Below, one piece after another: positions 23,102 through 35,012 of a stretch of 64,000 nt of DNA. Below the pieces are notes generated by a model, which was not told where the DNA came from, made no database searches, and worked only from the letters and a program-made list of their open reading frames with translations. Source of the DNA: Liriodendron chinense. Taxonomy: Eukaryota > Streptophyta > Magnoliopsida > Magnoliales > Magnoliaceae. The DNA lies in assembly GCA_003013855.2 (NCBI GenBank), contig ML058370.1, positions 2,046,001 to 2,110,000 on the forward strand, given 5' to 3'. A program made the position numbers and the translations under genes. Position 1 is the first letter of the stretch. Each line of letters opens with the position of its first letter.

Positions 23102-23639
23102 GTGGCACTAGGACATATAGCTTACATTTAAAAAATAAAATCGATAAGACAATCCTATACACTACTTTTTCTACAGTTTATCCCACTGCATATTTGACTG
23201 TCCGCCATTTTTATTTTCTGCTGTCACTTCAAGGCCATTGATTGAATGGATAAATTATCTACTAGGAGTGATTTTTGAGACATAAATCTATAAGACTTCT
23301 GTAAGGTGGACCTAATTAATCAATGTTTTGGATTTACCTAAAGGTTGGATACTGTGATCGAGCATATCAGTGGGCCCCACTATAGTTGTTAATCAATCTC
23401 AAATTCGTGTAAGGGTGATGCGCTTGGACTGTGATCCACATGCAGGCATGGAAACTTCTAAGTGTGTCCAGCCTAGTGAAGAACGTGTATAGGTTTGGGG
23501 ACACGCATCCAAAACTTCTCTCCCATCCCTAGCTTTCCTAAAAGTGTAAGATGCGAAAAATCCTGACTTTCAGTTAATGTATTCTCCATATTCGATGCAT
23601 AGTTCGATCCTTTTCTATTCTGCAAATTTAGTTTATAGT

Positions 23640-23652
23640 TGGTATCAGAGCC
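23640..23652 (+). promoter_or_regulatory. Retrotransposon primer binding site (initiator tRNA-Met type)
   Basis: tggtatcagagcc matches the 3' end complement of plant initiator tRNA-Met used by most LTR retrotransposons, preceded by tagt as is usual. It implies an LTR ending just upstream and an element interior to the right. The next 1 kb (to about 24650) holds no recognisable gag or pol, so this is a remnant or a non-autonomous element. Confidence 0.55.
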
Positions 23653-24639
23653 AACTCTGCATCGGCTATGGCGGATCCATATAGATTGTCGTATCCTTTT
23701 GGGGACCCTTTGGGCCAGATCTGGACTTCCAAATCATGGATTTTCGCAGTCAAAAATGGGCTATTGGTCTCATCTATCAGAGTGAGAATCCAACTTTAAG
23801 CGATGGCAGTGGCAGAGGTCGCCATTGTCGGCGGCACAGAGATCAGACATAGGGATTTCAGAAACCTACTCTCTCAACGCCGGCCGAGCCTGCTGAAACA
23901 TCGGAACCCCATTACGGGCGCTATTCTCCTGAAATACGGCACTGAGAATCCGGCATTGAGAACCGTCGGAATCCTTAGGGGGGCCATAATCATCCACGGG
24001 CTTTCCAAACCCTAGACATAGAGGGCTTTCGTCGCTGGAGAAGACGGCGGCAGCTATTAATGGCGTCAAAGCCCCAACACACAAAAAACAAGGGGGCAAA
24101 CCTTTACCTGCGGCAGTCGGTTACGGCATCCATTAACGACCGGAAGCCACCCCCCAACTTCATCTTCTTCCTCTCTGCTGCGGCATCCACCGGTAGCAGC
24201 GAAGAGAGGCAGCCATTAGTCCTTCGAATCCTTCCCTTCTCTTCTGTACTTTGGGGTTTTTCTTCCGTTTACCCCTTTTGCTCGCACCGGAGGTGCCATT
24301 GGAACTTATTTTCAGCTCCGTCCTTTCGAGCGTCGTACGGAGAGGGCCCGCTGATTTTGACATTCGATTAGGCCGTTTTTCCGTTATATGGGCCCCGGCG
24401 GGCCTGGCTTATGGGTTGGCGCCCATCTGATGGCCATCAATTGGGCCCAAATGCGGGCCTGAGTGTGAGCTGCATTGGGCAAAGTCATTGGCCCATTTCA
24501 CACTGTTGATGGGCCAACCTGGACTATTGATGCCATTTGTGGGCTTTGTTTTTTGGGCCCATATTTTGATCAATATGGGGCCCAACATTATGACTTGTCT
24601 AACGTTCATTATGAACCCAAACTTAGGTGCCCATTTAAA

Positions 24640-25620
24640 GTCCTTTTAGGCATTTTTATAGGCATGATCATCCATTTTGGTTATAATGAGCACAGAATCT
24701 AAATCATTCACTAGGTAATTGATTTAGCATTTGAATTTTTTTTTATCATATGGACACTTGAGTATCATATTTAGACTATACATTTTATGGACTCTAATGT
24801 ACAATTTGATCGCCCATCTAACTTAGATTAAACGTTTTATTTAGATTGTTTATTTTGTGAACCTTTAGCCCAGAGACAAAATGCTGATTGATAATGTTCA
24901 GATTATGGAGAGTCACAATTCAACATAAATTTAAGCTCATCACGCATATTTCAAAAGATCACATGAATTATTGGTTTAAAATAAAAGGGGAAATGAAACC
25001 TAATCACTTAATTTTTTTTAAGATTTTTATCTTTTCACAATTAATGTCAACTACTCATCAGGCCAGATTAAACTGTTTTATTTTAATCCATTTGAGGGCA
25101 GAATTATATTAGCAATCTTAAGTTTAAATTTATGAGATTGGAATCACTTGTGTTAGCTACCACAATGACCCTCAACCAATGACGTTTTTATGAATTTGGA
25201 CTTGTGATAATGAGATATAGTAGTAGGACTGTATAGTGTTGTGTTTGCATTCAATGCAAACAGTGATGAAAACACAAACGATGACCATTTGGTAGGAACA
25301 CAATCAATATGGAGTAAATGGTGTTGGTGGTGTAAGGTTGAAAGACCTATATCACCCATAAGTGTTAAGTGTCTTAGATTTACATAATTGACATCACTTA
25401 GTTTCATGTTCATAGGAGTCACTTGTACATCATAACTTTATCTAACAAAGGGAGTGATGATGGTTGTTATCAGGATTATTTAGTTGGGCCCATCATCTTC
25501 CTAGTAAATCAATTGAATGGTAATCATGAATTTTACCTAACATTTATTATATTTATGAAATATTTAAATTATATTAAATACTTTTATGATGTAAGTATCT
25601 TTTTAATCAGTTAACATTTC
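24640..25620. other. AT-rich intergenic stretch, no gene seen
   Basis: No open frame worth calling and no clear terminal repeats. Confidence 0.4.
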
Positions 25621-26460
25621 AATCTAATACAACATTGTTCCTCTTTTGACTGGGTCAAATTATCTCAAATGGAAAGAATTCATAAAAACAGTCCTAGGGT
25701 GCATGAAAATGGACATTGCCGTAGAAAAGAAGGAACTTCCTAAATCATCTAACAAGATTACAGAGAAAGAAATTACATTCTACGAGGCATGATTTAAATC
25801 CAACAAGATGTGTTTCAAAATCATGAAGTACTCGATTTCTGAAACAATGAAGGGTATCATGATTGAAACTAAGAAGGCTAAGGTTTTTCTCATAAAAATA
25901 GAAAACTGATTTAAGAAATCAAATAAGGTTAAAGCGAGTTCACTACTAAGAAATTTGACTTGCGCATTCTATAATGGCCAAGGAAACATATGAGGTTATA
26001 TTGCAAAGTAGATTGAAGTAGTTTCTAAGATTCACTCATTAGGCCTACAAATTTAGGATGATCAATCTATTTACTTGGTCATAAACTCTTTACCTCCTTA
26101 ATACAATACGTTCCAAGTCAACTATAACACCTTAAAGGATAAATAAACATTGGATGAAATGTTCTCTCAATGCCTTTAAGATAAGGAAATGCTCACTAAG
26201 AAGAGCAAAGCAATAATGTCAATCTTGTAATTTTGAAAATAGAGACATAATATGAAAAAAAAAAAAAAAAAGGAAAAAAAGGTTCTAAAAAGCGACATTC
26301 AGGTTTTACAATTGGCAATCAATATCAAACTAAAGTTCAGTCGAGGAAAAAGCAGACAAAGAAGGATAACTTCTGAAAATGCATCTTTTACTCACACTTG
26401 AGGTGCTCATGCTTTGCGGAAGCTAAGAGTAGAACTACTAGAATTATGCATAAGTCCTTT
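25620..26460 (+). pseudogene. Decayed Ty1/copia Gag
   Basis: Translating across several stops gives the copia Gag pattern: LLTGSNYLKWKEFIKTVLGC (the 'dGsNy..W' start of the UBN2-type Gag), then ETMKGIMIETKKA, then YNTLKDKWTLDEM-like sequence with a stop in place of W, then a Lys-rich tract and a Cys-rich remnant near 26375-26410 where the zinc knuckle should be. In the element this protein packages RNA into virus-like particles. No pol follows; the sequence changes to a G run (26460-26468) and gene-free DNA. Confidence 0.7.
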
Positions 26461-28471
26461 GGGGGGGGTGATTAGGACCTTTTAAAAAATATGCTTTAAT
26501 TAAAACTAATTAATAATATTAAACTGAATTAAAACATTAACACTTACGCTTCTAAGCCAAGTGGATCAAATCACATAGAATATAAAAGATATGGCATTCA
26601 AGCAACTAGTCTATTTAATAAAAATACATCTTGTGTGTAAATCTATATATCATGTGCATAGCATATATTTCATTTAAGCATTCATATAATTAATAATTAA
26701 ACTAACAATGATAAAATAATAATGTGCTTAAATCAATCACAAATACAAGCATGTATAATAGTTTTGTTTCCCTACTCTACTCCCGGTTGTCATACTTAAC
26801 TCATGCGTATATCAAATTTTACTAAAATAAGGTTTTAAATCAGGTTAACCTCTCAACCTTATCCGAATATTTTTACAATAAGTTCACCTCTTAACCTAAA
26901 CAAAGGTTTTTTAGGTTTACCTCTCAACCTACATGTATGCACCCATGCCAGTGGAACACGTACACATCCGTGTCAGTGACTCCCCTTGGAGACTTGACAA
27001 TTTATTCTTTACACAAGAGCCAAGGTCCTACACAAGACCCTATAGTGGTTTTAAGGTTAACCAAAAAACTTGATCTCAATTCAAGGACCCACTTACACTC
27101 ATCGGAGGCTCCCATTGGAGACTTAATTTAGGCTCTACACAAGAGCCAAGGTTCTACCCAAGAGCCAAGGTTCTATCCAAGAACCTAGTTTAAGTTTGGG
27201 TCACAAACTCTCACACTTAATTTTATTAAAAAAAAAAGAGCATGACCAGACTCTTTCAATAGAAAACTTACTTGTCGGATTGAGCTCATTTTGTCACGCC
27301 GTCTTAACTTGCTTCTTCTAGCTCTCTCGTGCTTGAATCAGCTCCTCATGTACTCCCCCAATCTTTGATGCCGATGTTTTGTCAATGCTTCAGCTCTAAT
27401 GATCAATCACCTTGCATCTGATATTTTGGTGAAGTGACCAAGGTGATGAGATGTAGGTTGAATCTTTTACAACTAATGGTGAGTTGTATGCCTAGAAGAA
27501 TTCACCTAGAAAGATCTCTAGTAAGAGTTCAAATAAAGGTTTTATCGATAATCTTGGTACCTAAACCTCTAGAAATCACAAGGGAACAAGTTCATCGTTA
27601 TTTGAGCTTTGAATATGCTTCAACATGTGATAAATCACGAGGAAAATGACTTAATTTGGCTTAGTATATATTAGAGCCTAATGATAGTTGCAATATGGGT
27701 GGCTTCTAATGCATTAAATTTTTTTTTTTTTTTCAATCCAAAAAATCAAGTTACAAATATATAGAGCAAAAGTTCTAACGTTTGAAAAACGGACAGCAAC
27801 TGCTAATTGTCAGTTGATCAACCTGACCTGTCAACCGGTCGAAATGGGCCGTCATTCGGCCAAATTTGGGCATCGGCCGGTCGAACTCCCTGCAGCTCAT
27901 ACAAATTTTATGTTGTCTAAAATTTGCCACAATCGGCTTGTTGACCTAACCTGTCGGCTGATCAACCAAGCCTATCGGCCGACCGATTTTAGCTGTCAGT
28001 CGACCGATTTAGCTCAGGACAATTGGTTCAGTTGATGTCCATTTTGAGTTATTTTCAACCTGTCGACCTGATCGTTTGGTTGGCCGAACTAGCTGTCGAC
28101 CAGCTAATCTTGCGGCCAACAACACTTTGAGTTCTGCTATGTAGGGTTTCTTTTTACAACAGCTCATGAATCTCTTAAGCCTTACAAAGGGTGGTCTTTT
28201 GGGACTCGTAAGGCTAGTCTATGATAACTAAAAGTTTACCTAATAAATTCTAAGTCATTTAGAGATTAAGGTTGTTTTGGTTAAAAGGTTAGGGACACCA
28301 AGGCACATCTGATTTACATGTTTCTTCTTCCTTAATCCTTCTTGTCCACTTGAATCTTCGATCTTCAACTAGCTTGCCAAGGCTTAACCGACATTAAGAC
28401 ACATTGACGTCATGATTGACAAATAACGTACACTTGTATGCTACAAATAAGTGCACTAACAACTTCTTCTT
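26461..28471. other. Gene-free stretch, LTR-like in character
   Basis: It begins with gggggggtgattagg, a phrase often seen at LTR/interior junctions. It contains repeated small words (acctctcaacct three times near 26845-26935; caagagccaaggttct near 27130-27175) and a cluster of ccggtcg/cggccg words at 27780-28130. That cluster resembles ones in the LTRs at 55393-56202 and 38787-40342. No ends could be fixed. Confidence 0.35.
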
Positions 28472-29850
28472 TTACAAGAGTTGAACCATCAAAAGGACTT
28501 CATTAAGTTTAAGCAATGACTCATAAATAAGGTTGGTCATGAGCCGAGTCAGCTCGAGAAACTCGATCGACTCAACTCGAAAAAGCTCGCCTTGGCTCCA
28601 CTTGACTCAGTAGAACAAGTCAAGCCAAGCTTCATTTAGGAGCTCGAGTCAGAAATGGAGTCAAGTTCGACCATTGGGTCACTCGACTCGACTCGATTCG
28701 AGCTCAACTCAGCTCGAGCTTGAGCTCAACTCGTTTCATATAGATATTTGTTAAAAAAAAAAAAAAACCCTAATCTTCTTATTTCTTGGTTCTCTCTCCC
28801 CCCTCCCCCACACACACATTAGGGTCCAAGCTTAGGACATATAAAACCCTCACACGTTGGGGGGTTTCTTAATCCTACTATTTTGTTCAGGTAAGAACAT
28901 TCCTTGTTGAGCATATCTAATGGATTGAGTAATTTCAAGTACAAAACATGGTGAGCACATAGTGGTTGTGTGTTTTATACGCTACATAAACACAGGTGCT
29001 ACGATGAGACCACACACCATACATATCTACAAAACAGGGGCTATGGTTAGACCAAACACCATATGCAGCTATTGATTGCAATTTTACGAGGGAGGTGGTG
29101 CATCTGATCCATGAATCAGCTGGGCCTCATCATGAAGATGGTCCACACAATAATTAGGGCAATCCATTCATGTGGTGAGCTATGCATGTACTGTATTAAT
29201 TATGGTTCATAAAATATTACTAGTGGTCTGCATTCAATGCATGTGTGACTTGGCCAAAGAAAAAACCAATCAGAACTAGGTCATTTTAATGGTGGGGTCC
29301 CACCTGTAGAAATACTATTCTCCCCTCAATATATGTGTGACTTCTCGAACTTAATGTTGTTGACTTTTAATTTGTATTTTGTAGTAAAAAATATAATAAA
29401 TTGAGGTGGAAGCAAGCTCAACTTGACTCGAGGTAAGCTCGCCTCGACTCAATGCACTAGCTTGCCTCGAGCTTGCCTCGAAAGTTTTAGCAAACAAGGC
29501 AAGCTCCAATGGTAAGCTTGAGGATGAGCTCGAGCTCAAGCTCGAACTCGAGGAGAGCACAGACGAGTCAAGCCAAGCTTAGCCCACCTCGACTCGACTC
29601 GGCTTGATGTACAGCCTTACTCATAAAGAAGGATAATGATCATATCCTGGTTTGTTTTGAATTTATTAAGTTCAAGCAGTGACCCATAAAGAAGGGTAGG
29701 GATCATATCCTTGTCTCATAAAGAAAGGTAATGATCATATCTTGGTCTTTTACAAGAAGTTGAGTCATCAAAAGAAAGACTTCATTAAGTTCAAACAATG
29801 ACTCATAAAAAAGGATAAGGATATATCTTGATTTATTTTGAATCCAATAT
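28472..29850 (+). repeat. Degenerate direct repeats, split by a hAT insertion
   Basis: The phrase ttcattaagttcaagcaatg + actcataaagaagg + ataatgatcatatcctgg occurs in whole or part at 28499 (continuing at 29620), 29655, 29710 and 29780. Leaving out the hAT element, about 290 bp of tandem, diverged units remain. Function unknown. Confidence 0.55.
28528..29619. mobile_element. Non-autonomous hAT element (1.1 kb), CTCGAG-rich family
   Basis: Left end taaggttggtcatgagccga and right end complementary to taaggctgtacatcaagccg. A perfect 8-bp target duplication ctcataaa lies at 28520-28527 and 29620-29627. Subterminal regions are full of actcgag/ctcgagct words. No transposase ORF. It interrupts a degenerate repeat that reads on across the insertion. 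Confidence 0.88.
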
Positions 29851-30789
29851 GACCAACGTGTCAATGCATTCCTGATGAATAGATTTTCGTACAACTATTC
29901 ACGTTTATAATTCCATACGCAGTATGCTACAGAGCCAGCCACCAACTGATGGCAATCTATAGGCAATGACATCAAAGTGGACGAAATTGCAATTGGAGAT
30001 TTTGGCTTAAGTTAGAATTAGGTCATATATTAAAAATCTAATTAATGTATTTTATGAGCCTTTTATAAGGCGTAATTTAACTTTTATCTCTCATTTAGAC
30101 ATATTTGATTATTTATTTAAAGTTGAAAATAAAAAAAAACTAATATTTATTATGATTCGACTATTATTGGCATTAGCACTATGGTTAATAACATATAACA
30201 ACTTGACTTGAATGCCACGAACGTCTATAATGTAAATTCTTTGCATGGAAATAAAGTAAACACTAAAAGAAGAATGAATAATGAAAATTCATCAATGTTG
30301 TGGCATAGGTGATTAAGCCATATCTTTCATGAGATATTAAAAAAGCTAGTGCGTGAAGGAATTCTTCATTCTTTGGAATTCTTTAACTATAAAGTATACA
30401 TAGATTATATAAAAGGTAAGCAAATCAAAACAAAGAAGAATGATGCAACTAGAAGTATATGACTCTTAGAAACAATATATATACATATAAGATCTTATAT
30501 AATCATGCCAAGCACGTTCTTCATTTAATGAGCACGTTAATCGTGGTCACATGGCGTGCAATAGTTCGTCCCTTGAAAGGGCCTAATAAGAGTATGTATC
30601 GTCGCAATAATGACAGAATGTATAATGTTTAAGGAAGATCAAACGCGAATCTTCTTCAGATATAAGTACAATTCTAACCATGCCAAACATGTGGTGTGTC
30701 CACTCTCCACGTGGCATCTTGTAAGCATAATGGACCTCATTAAGTAGATAATAGTTCCACCATGAGGCATTCATTCTAATGCTACACAA
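29851..30789. other. AT-rich intergenic stretch, no gene seen
   Basis: No usable ORF and no terminal repeats seen. Confidence 0.4.
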
Positions 30790-33700
30790 GGTTTGGTCTG
30801 AGGCTGATGTGGGTCAAAACACCCACCCCATGGCCAGTCTTCTATTCAAATTGAAGCATATAAAGTAGAAGGTTAGAGTCTAAAACAGAGAGGTATTTGG
30901 CGACATTTTCCAGAACATAAAAAAGGCGGAAGGAGAAGTGGTAAGGGCAGAAACGACCCTTCAAATTCACTCGGATATGGCTAGTCAGCAAATCCTCCAA
31001 TTAGCGAAGGAAAATCTGGCAAAGCTAGGCCTTCAAGAAGAGATCTTCTGGAAGCAAAAATCCCACAACAATTGGTTAGAGGAAGGGGATAGAAACACAT
31101 CCTTCTTCCATAACCAGGTAAATGAGCGGCGTAGAAAAGACATGATCACTGAAATCCAGCTGGAGAATGGGATCAGATGTTCAGACCTAGCTACCATTAA
31201 GGAGGAAGCTGTAAGCTTCTTCAAAAAATTACTTGAGAAAAAAGAGTGCGCTTCAGCGGATGAATTCCTGCTACCAATCACTCCGTGCATATCTCAGCAA
31301 GACAACGAGGCCCTTATGAAGGATCCTTCCTTCGAGGAAGTGAAACAGACAGTTATGGATCTTCCCAAGGATGGGCCCCCGGGCCGGATGGTTTCTCAGG
31401 CATTTTCTTCATTGAATGCTGGGACTTTGTGGGCCTGGACATTGTTAATGCTGTTAGATCCATCTTCCATGGGGGGACCATTCCACGTACTCTCTCGTAA
31501 ATGCTCCTATGCCTCATTCCGAAAACTACAGCGCCTGATAAGTTGCCGATTTCAGGCCTATCAGTCTTTGTAATTGTACTTTTAAAATTTTCTCTAAAGT
31601 AATAGCTAATAGGTTGAAGCAAATTCTTCCTAATATCATCTCGACTGAGTAAGGAGCATTTATTCAGGGCAGATCTATGCCAGAAAACATTGCTCTAATG
31701 CAAGAATTATTTAGAGATATCGGGAGGAAGGTGAGAGGAAACAATGTGGTCTTAAAGCTCAATATGGAGAAAGCATACGCGAGTGGGATTTCCTTAAGCA
31801 AGTTCTGGCCAGGATGGGTTTCTCTTCGAATTGGATTAGCTTGGTCGAAAAGTGCTGGGCCAATAGCTGGTTTTCTGTGCTTGTGAATGGAGAAGCTTGT
31901 GGATTCTTCAAGTCCTCGAGAGGTCTTCGCCAGGGTGACCCACTATCTCTAAGCCTTTTCATCTTAGCGGCCGTCGCTTTTAGCAGGGGATTCAACTTGA
32001 TGATGGAAAGGGGAATCTGCGATCAGTTCAAGACCAACAGAAGATGTCCAATGATCTCTCATTTACTATTTGCTGATGATACAGTTTTGTTCGTCAATGG
32101 AAGCAAGAAATCTCTTGAGGCAGTCAGAGAATTCCTCCATCAGTATGAGAGAGTATCGAGTAAGAAAATTAACGCCATGAAGAGTGAGTGCATTGTTTCA
32201 GGGAAGTTATTCGCAGTCAGATCCAGAAGTATAGGAGAAGCTTGTGGATTCCAGCGCACAGCAACATCGTTTACATATCTGGGAGTCCCGATTTTTGCAG
32301 GAAAGTCAGACGGAGGTTCTTTCAGCCCCATTTAGACCGTGTCCAGCAGAGAATTTCTGGATGGTCTGCGAGAGTCCTATCCCAAGCCGGCAGATTAACT
32401 CTTATAAGACATGTTCTGGGTAGCATCCCTGTCCACTAGCTGTCGGCAGTTGATGTTCCTGCCAGAGTTATTGTAGACTTAGAAAAAGCATGTTTAAACT
32501 TCTTCTGGGGGTGGGCTGATGGTCGTAATAAGCATCACTGGCTGAATTGGCAGAAAATATCTATGCCAAGCACAGAGGGTGGGCTGGGGATTAAGAAGCC
32601 CAAGGAAATACTAGAATGCTTCCGCATGAAGCTAGCTTGGACAATGTTATACCACCAAGGGAGCAGACCATGGGCGAGGTTTATGAAAGGTAAATGTGCG
32701 GCAGATATTCTAGGGACGCCTAACTCCCATCCGATCATCATCAGATCTCCATTCTGGAAGGGAATAGTTCGATGTTTTCAGATGGTTCATCAGAATGCTT
32801 GCTGGTTAGTAGGAAAGGGGAATTGTAACCTCTGGGAAGATAACTGGTCTAGTTTGGGGCCATTGAAAAGTTGGTGTTCTACTCCCATTCTATTTACCTT
32901 TAGGGAACAAAAAGTGGCCGATCTGTTGGGGACGCAGGGCCTGAACCAGGAGACATCTTGTGCATACCTTCTCCCTCAACCTGTTCTAGATCACATAAAA
33001 AATGAAGGTATGTGCATATCCCATCTGGAAGACAAATGTATTTGGCCCCTTAAGCCATCAGGCTCTTTCTCTGTTAGATTAGCGTGGGCCATCTCTAGGT
33101 TGACGGGAACCCGGAGAAATTGGGCCAAGTGGGTCTGACATTCAAAAATGCCGCCGAAGACATCAATTTTGGTATGGAAAGTGCTCCCTAGGGCACTACC
33201 AGTTGATGCTAGAGTCCAAGCAAAGGGAATAATCTTAGCATCATTTTGTAACTGTTGCAGCTCGGGCGATGGTAAAGGCACAGAATCCCTAGACCACCTT
33301 TTTGCTGAAGGCGAGTTGGCTACCAAGATCTGGAGCCACGTCAGCCGAGCTCTTGATGTCTCTGTCATGCCTGGGCAGTCAGTGCAAATGAGAGCAATGC
33401 AGTGGTGGATATTGGCTTCGAATGCTGATGGAATTTCTACCATTCGAGGCTTCATGACAGGCCTCATCTTTTGGAAAATCTGGCACGAAAGAAATGATTG
33501 TAAGTTCAATGATAAAAGGCTCTCAGTGTGCAGGATTGTCAAACGCATCAGTAGTTGGCCAAAGAAGCTTCGCTCATGCTTCCCACATACTAAGGATAGT
33601 CTGGCTGCGAGAAGGATGGAGTTTTCAGACCTGGGGCTGCTTCTGAAGGCACCCCGAAACAAGAAGTTTGACACAGTTAAATGGTCCAAACCGGAAGAGG

Positions 33701-34200
33701 GATGCGTCAAGCTGAACGTTGATGGCTCTTCCCGGGGTAACCCAAGCCCTTCGGGTGCCTGGGGCATTTGCAGAGGTACACACGGTGAAATGATTTTTGC
33801 ATTTCACATTGGGTTTGGAGTAGGTACAAACGTACAAGCTGAAGCCTGAGCGATTTGCGAAGGGCTGAAGATAGCTATTGATAAGGGCTACGATGTTATC
33901 TAGATTGAAAGCGACTCTAGGGTCGTAGTGGACTTACTAAACATGGCAAATCCAATGACCTGGAGCATCTGGTATTGGTGGGCACGTTGTGGCTCTCTAA
34001 GGAGGAAAGCGGAGATTAAAATCGTATACGGCCCGCGAGAGGTCAACGGGGTGGCTGACGCTCTGGCTAGAATTGGCAGCGAGTCTCAGACTCTTAAGGT
34101 GTTCCAGATCGAAGCAGATCTCCCTAGGCAAGTTCGTGGAGCCCTCTGTTTGGACAGAGTAGGTCTCGGTCATTTGAGGGAGATAAGGGATTAGTGGTTT
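30790..34200 (+). pseudogene. Decayed L1-type LINE, reverse transcriptase to RNase H
   Basis: A 5'-truncated non-LTR retrotransposon: the endonuclease is missing and sequence starts in the linker (KLKHIK...NREVFGDIFQNIKKAE). Then come NNWLEEGDRNTSFFH, APGPDGFSG at the start of RT, RGLRQGDPLSLSLFI, and the catalytic FADD at 32069-32080. The thumb (YLGVPIFAGK, AGRLTLIRHVLGSIPVH), a zf-RVT region (33050-33300) and a plant RVT_3-type RNase H (LNVDGSSRGNPSPSG, ESDSRVVVDLL, EVNGVADALARIG, 33690-34110) follow. Frame changes near 31370 and 31780 and in-frame stops (for example 33136-33138, 33847-33849, 33901-33903) make it non-functional. No poly(A) tail is visible; the 3' end runs into a G homopolymer. 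Confidence 0.9.
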
Positions 34201-34232
34201 GACATGATAGTCTCCCCGGGGGTTTTTTAGGT

Positions 34233-34233
<1 letters not shown>

Positions 34234-34263
<30 letters not shown>
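34234..34263 (+). repeat. G homopolymer (30)
   Basis: An uninterrupted G run directly after the LINE. Confidence 0.85.
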
Positions 34264-35004
<741 letters not shown>

Positions 35005-35012
35005 CTCCTCCT

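Noticed and set aside
24060..24371. 103-aa frame after the primer site
   Set aside because: No Gag-like motif or recognisable domain; likely chance in GC-richer DNA.
32991..33767. 258-aa minus-strand frame
   Set aside because: Antisense shadow of the LINE zf-RVT/RNase H region; the sense strand has clear family motifs.
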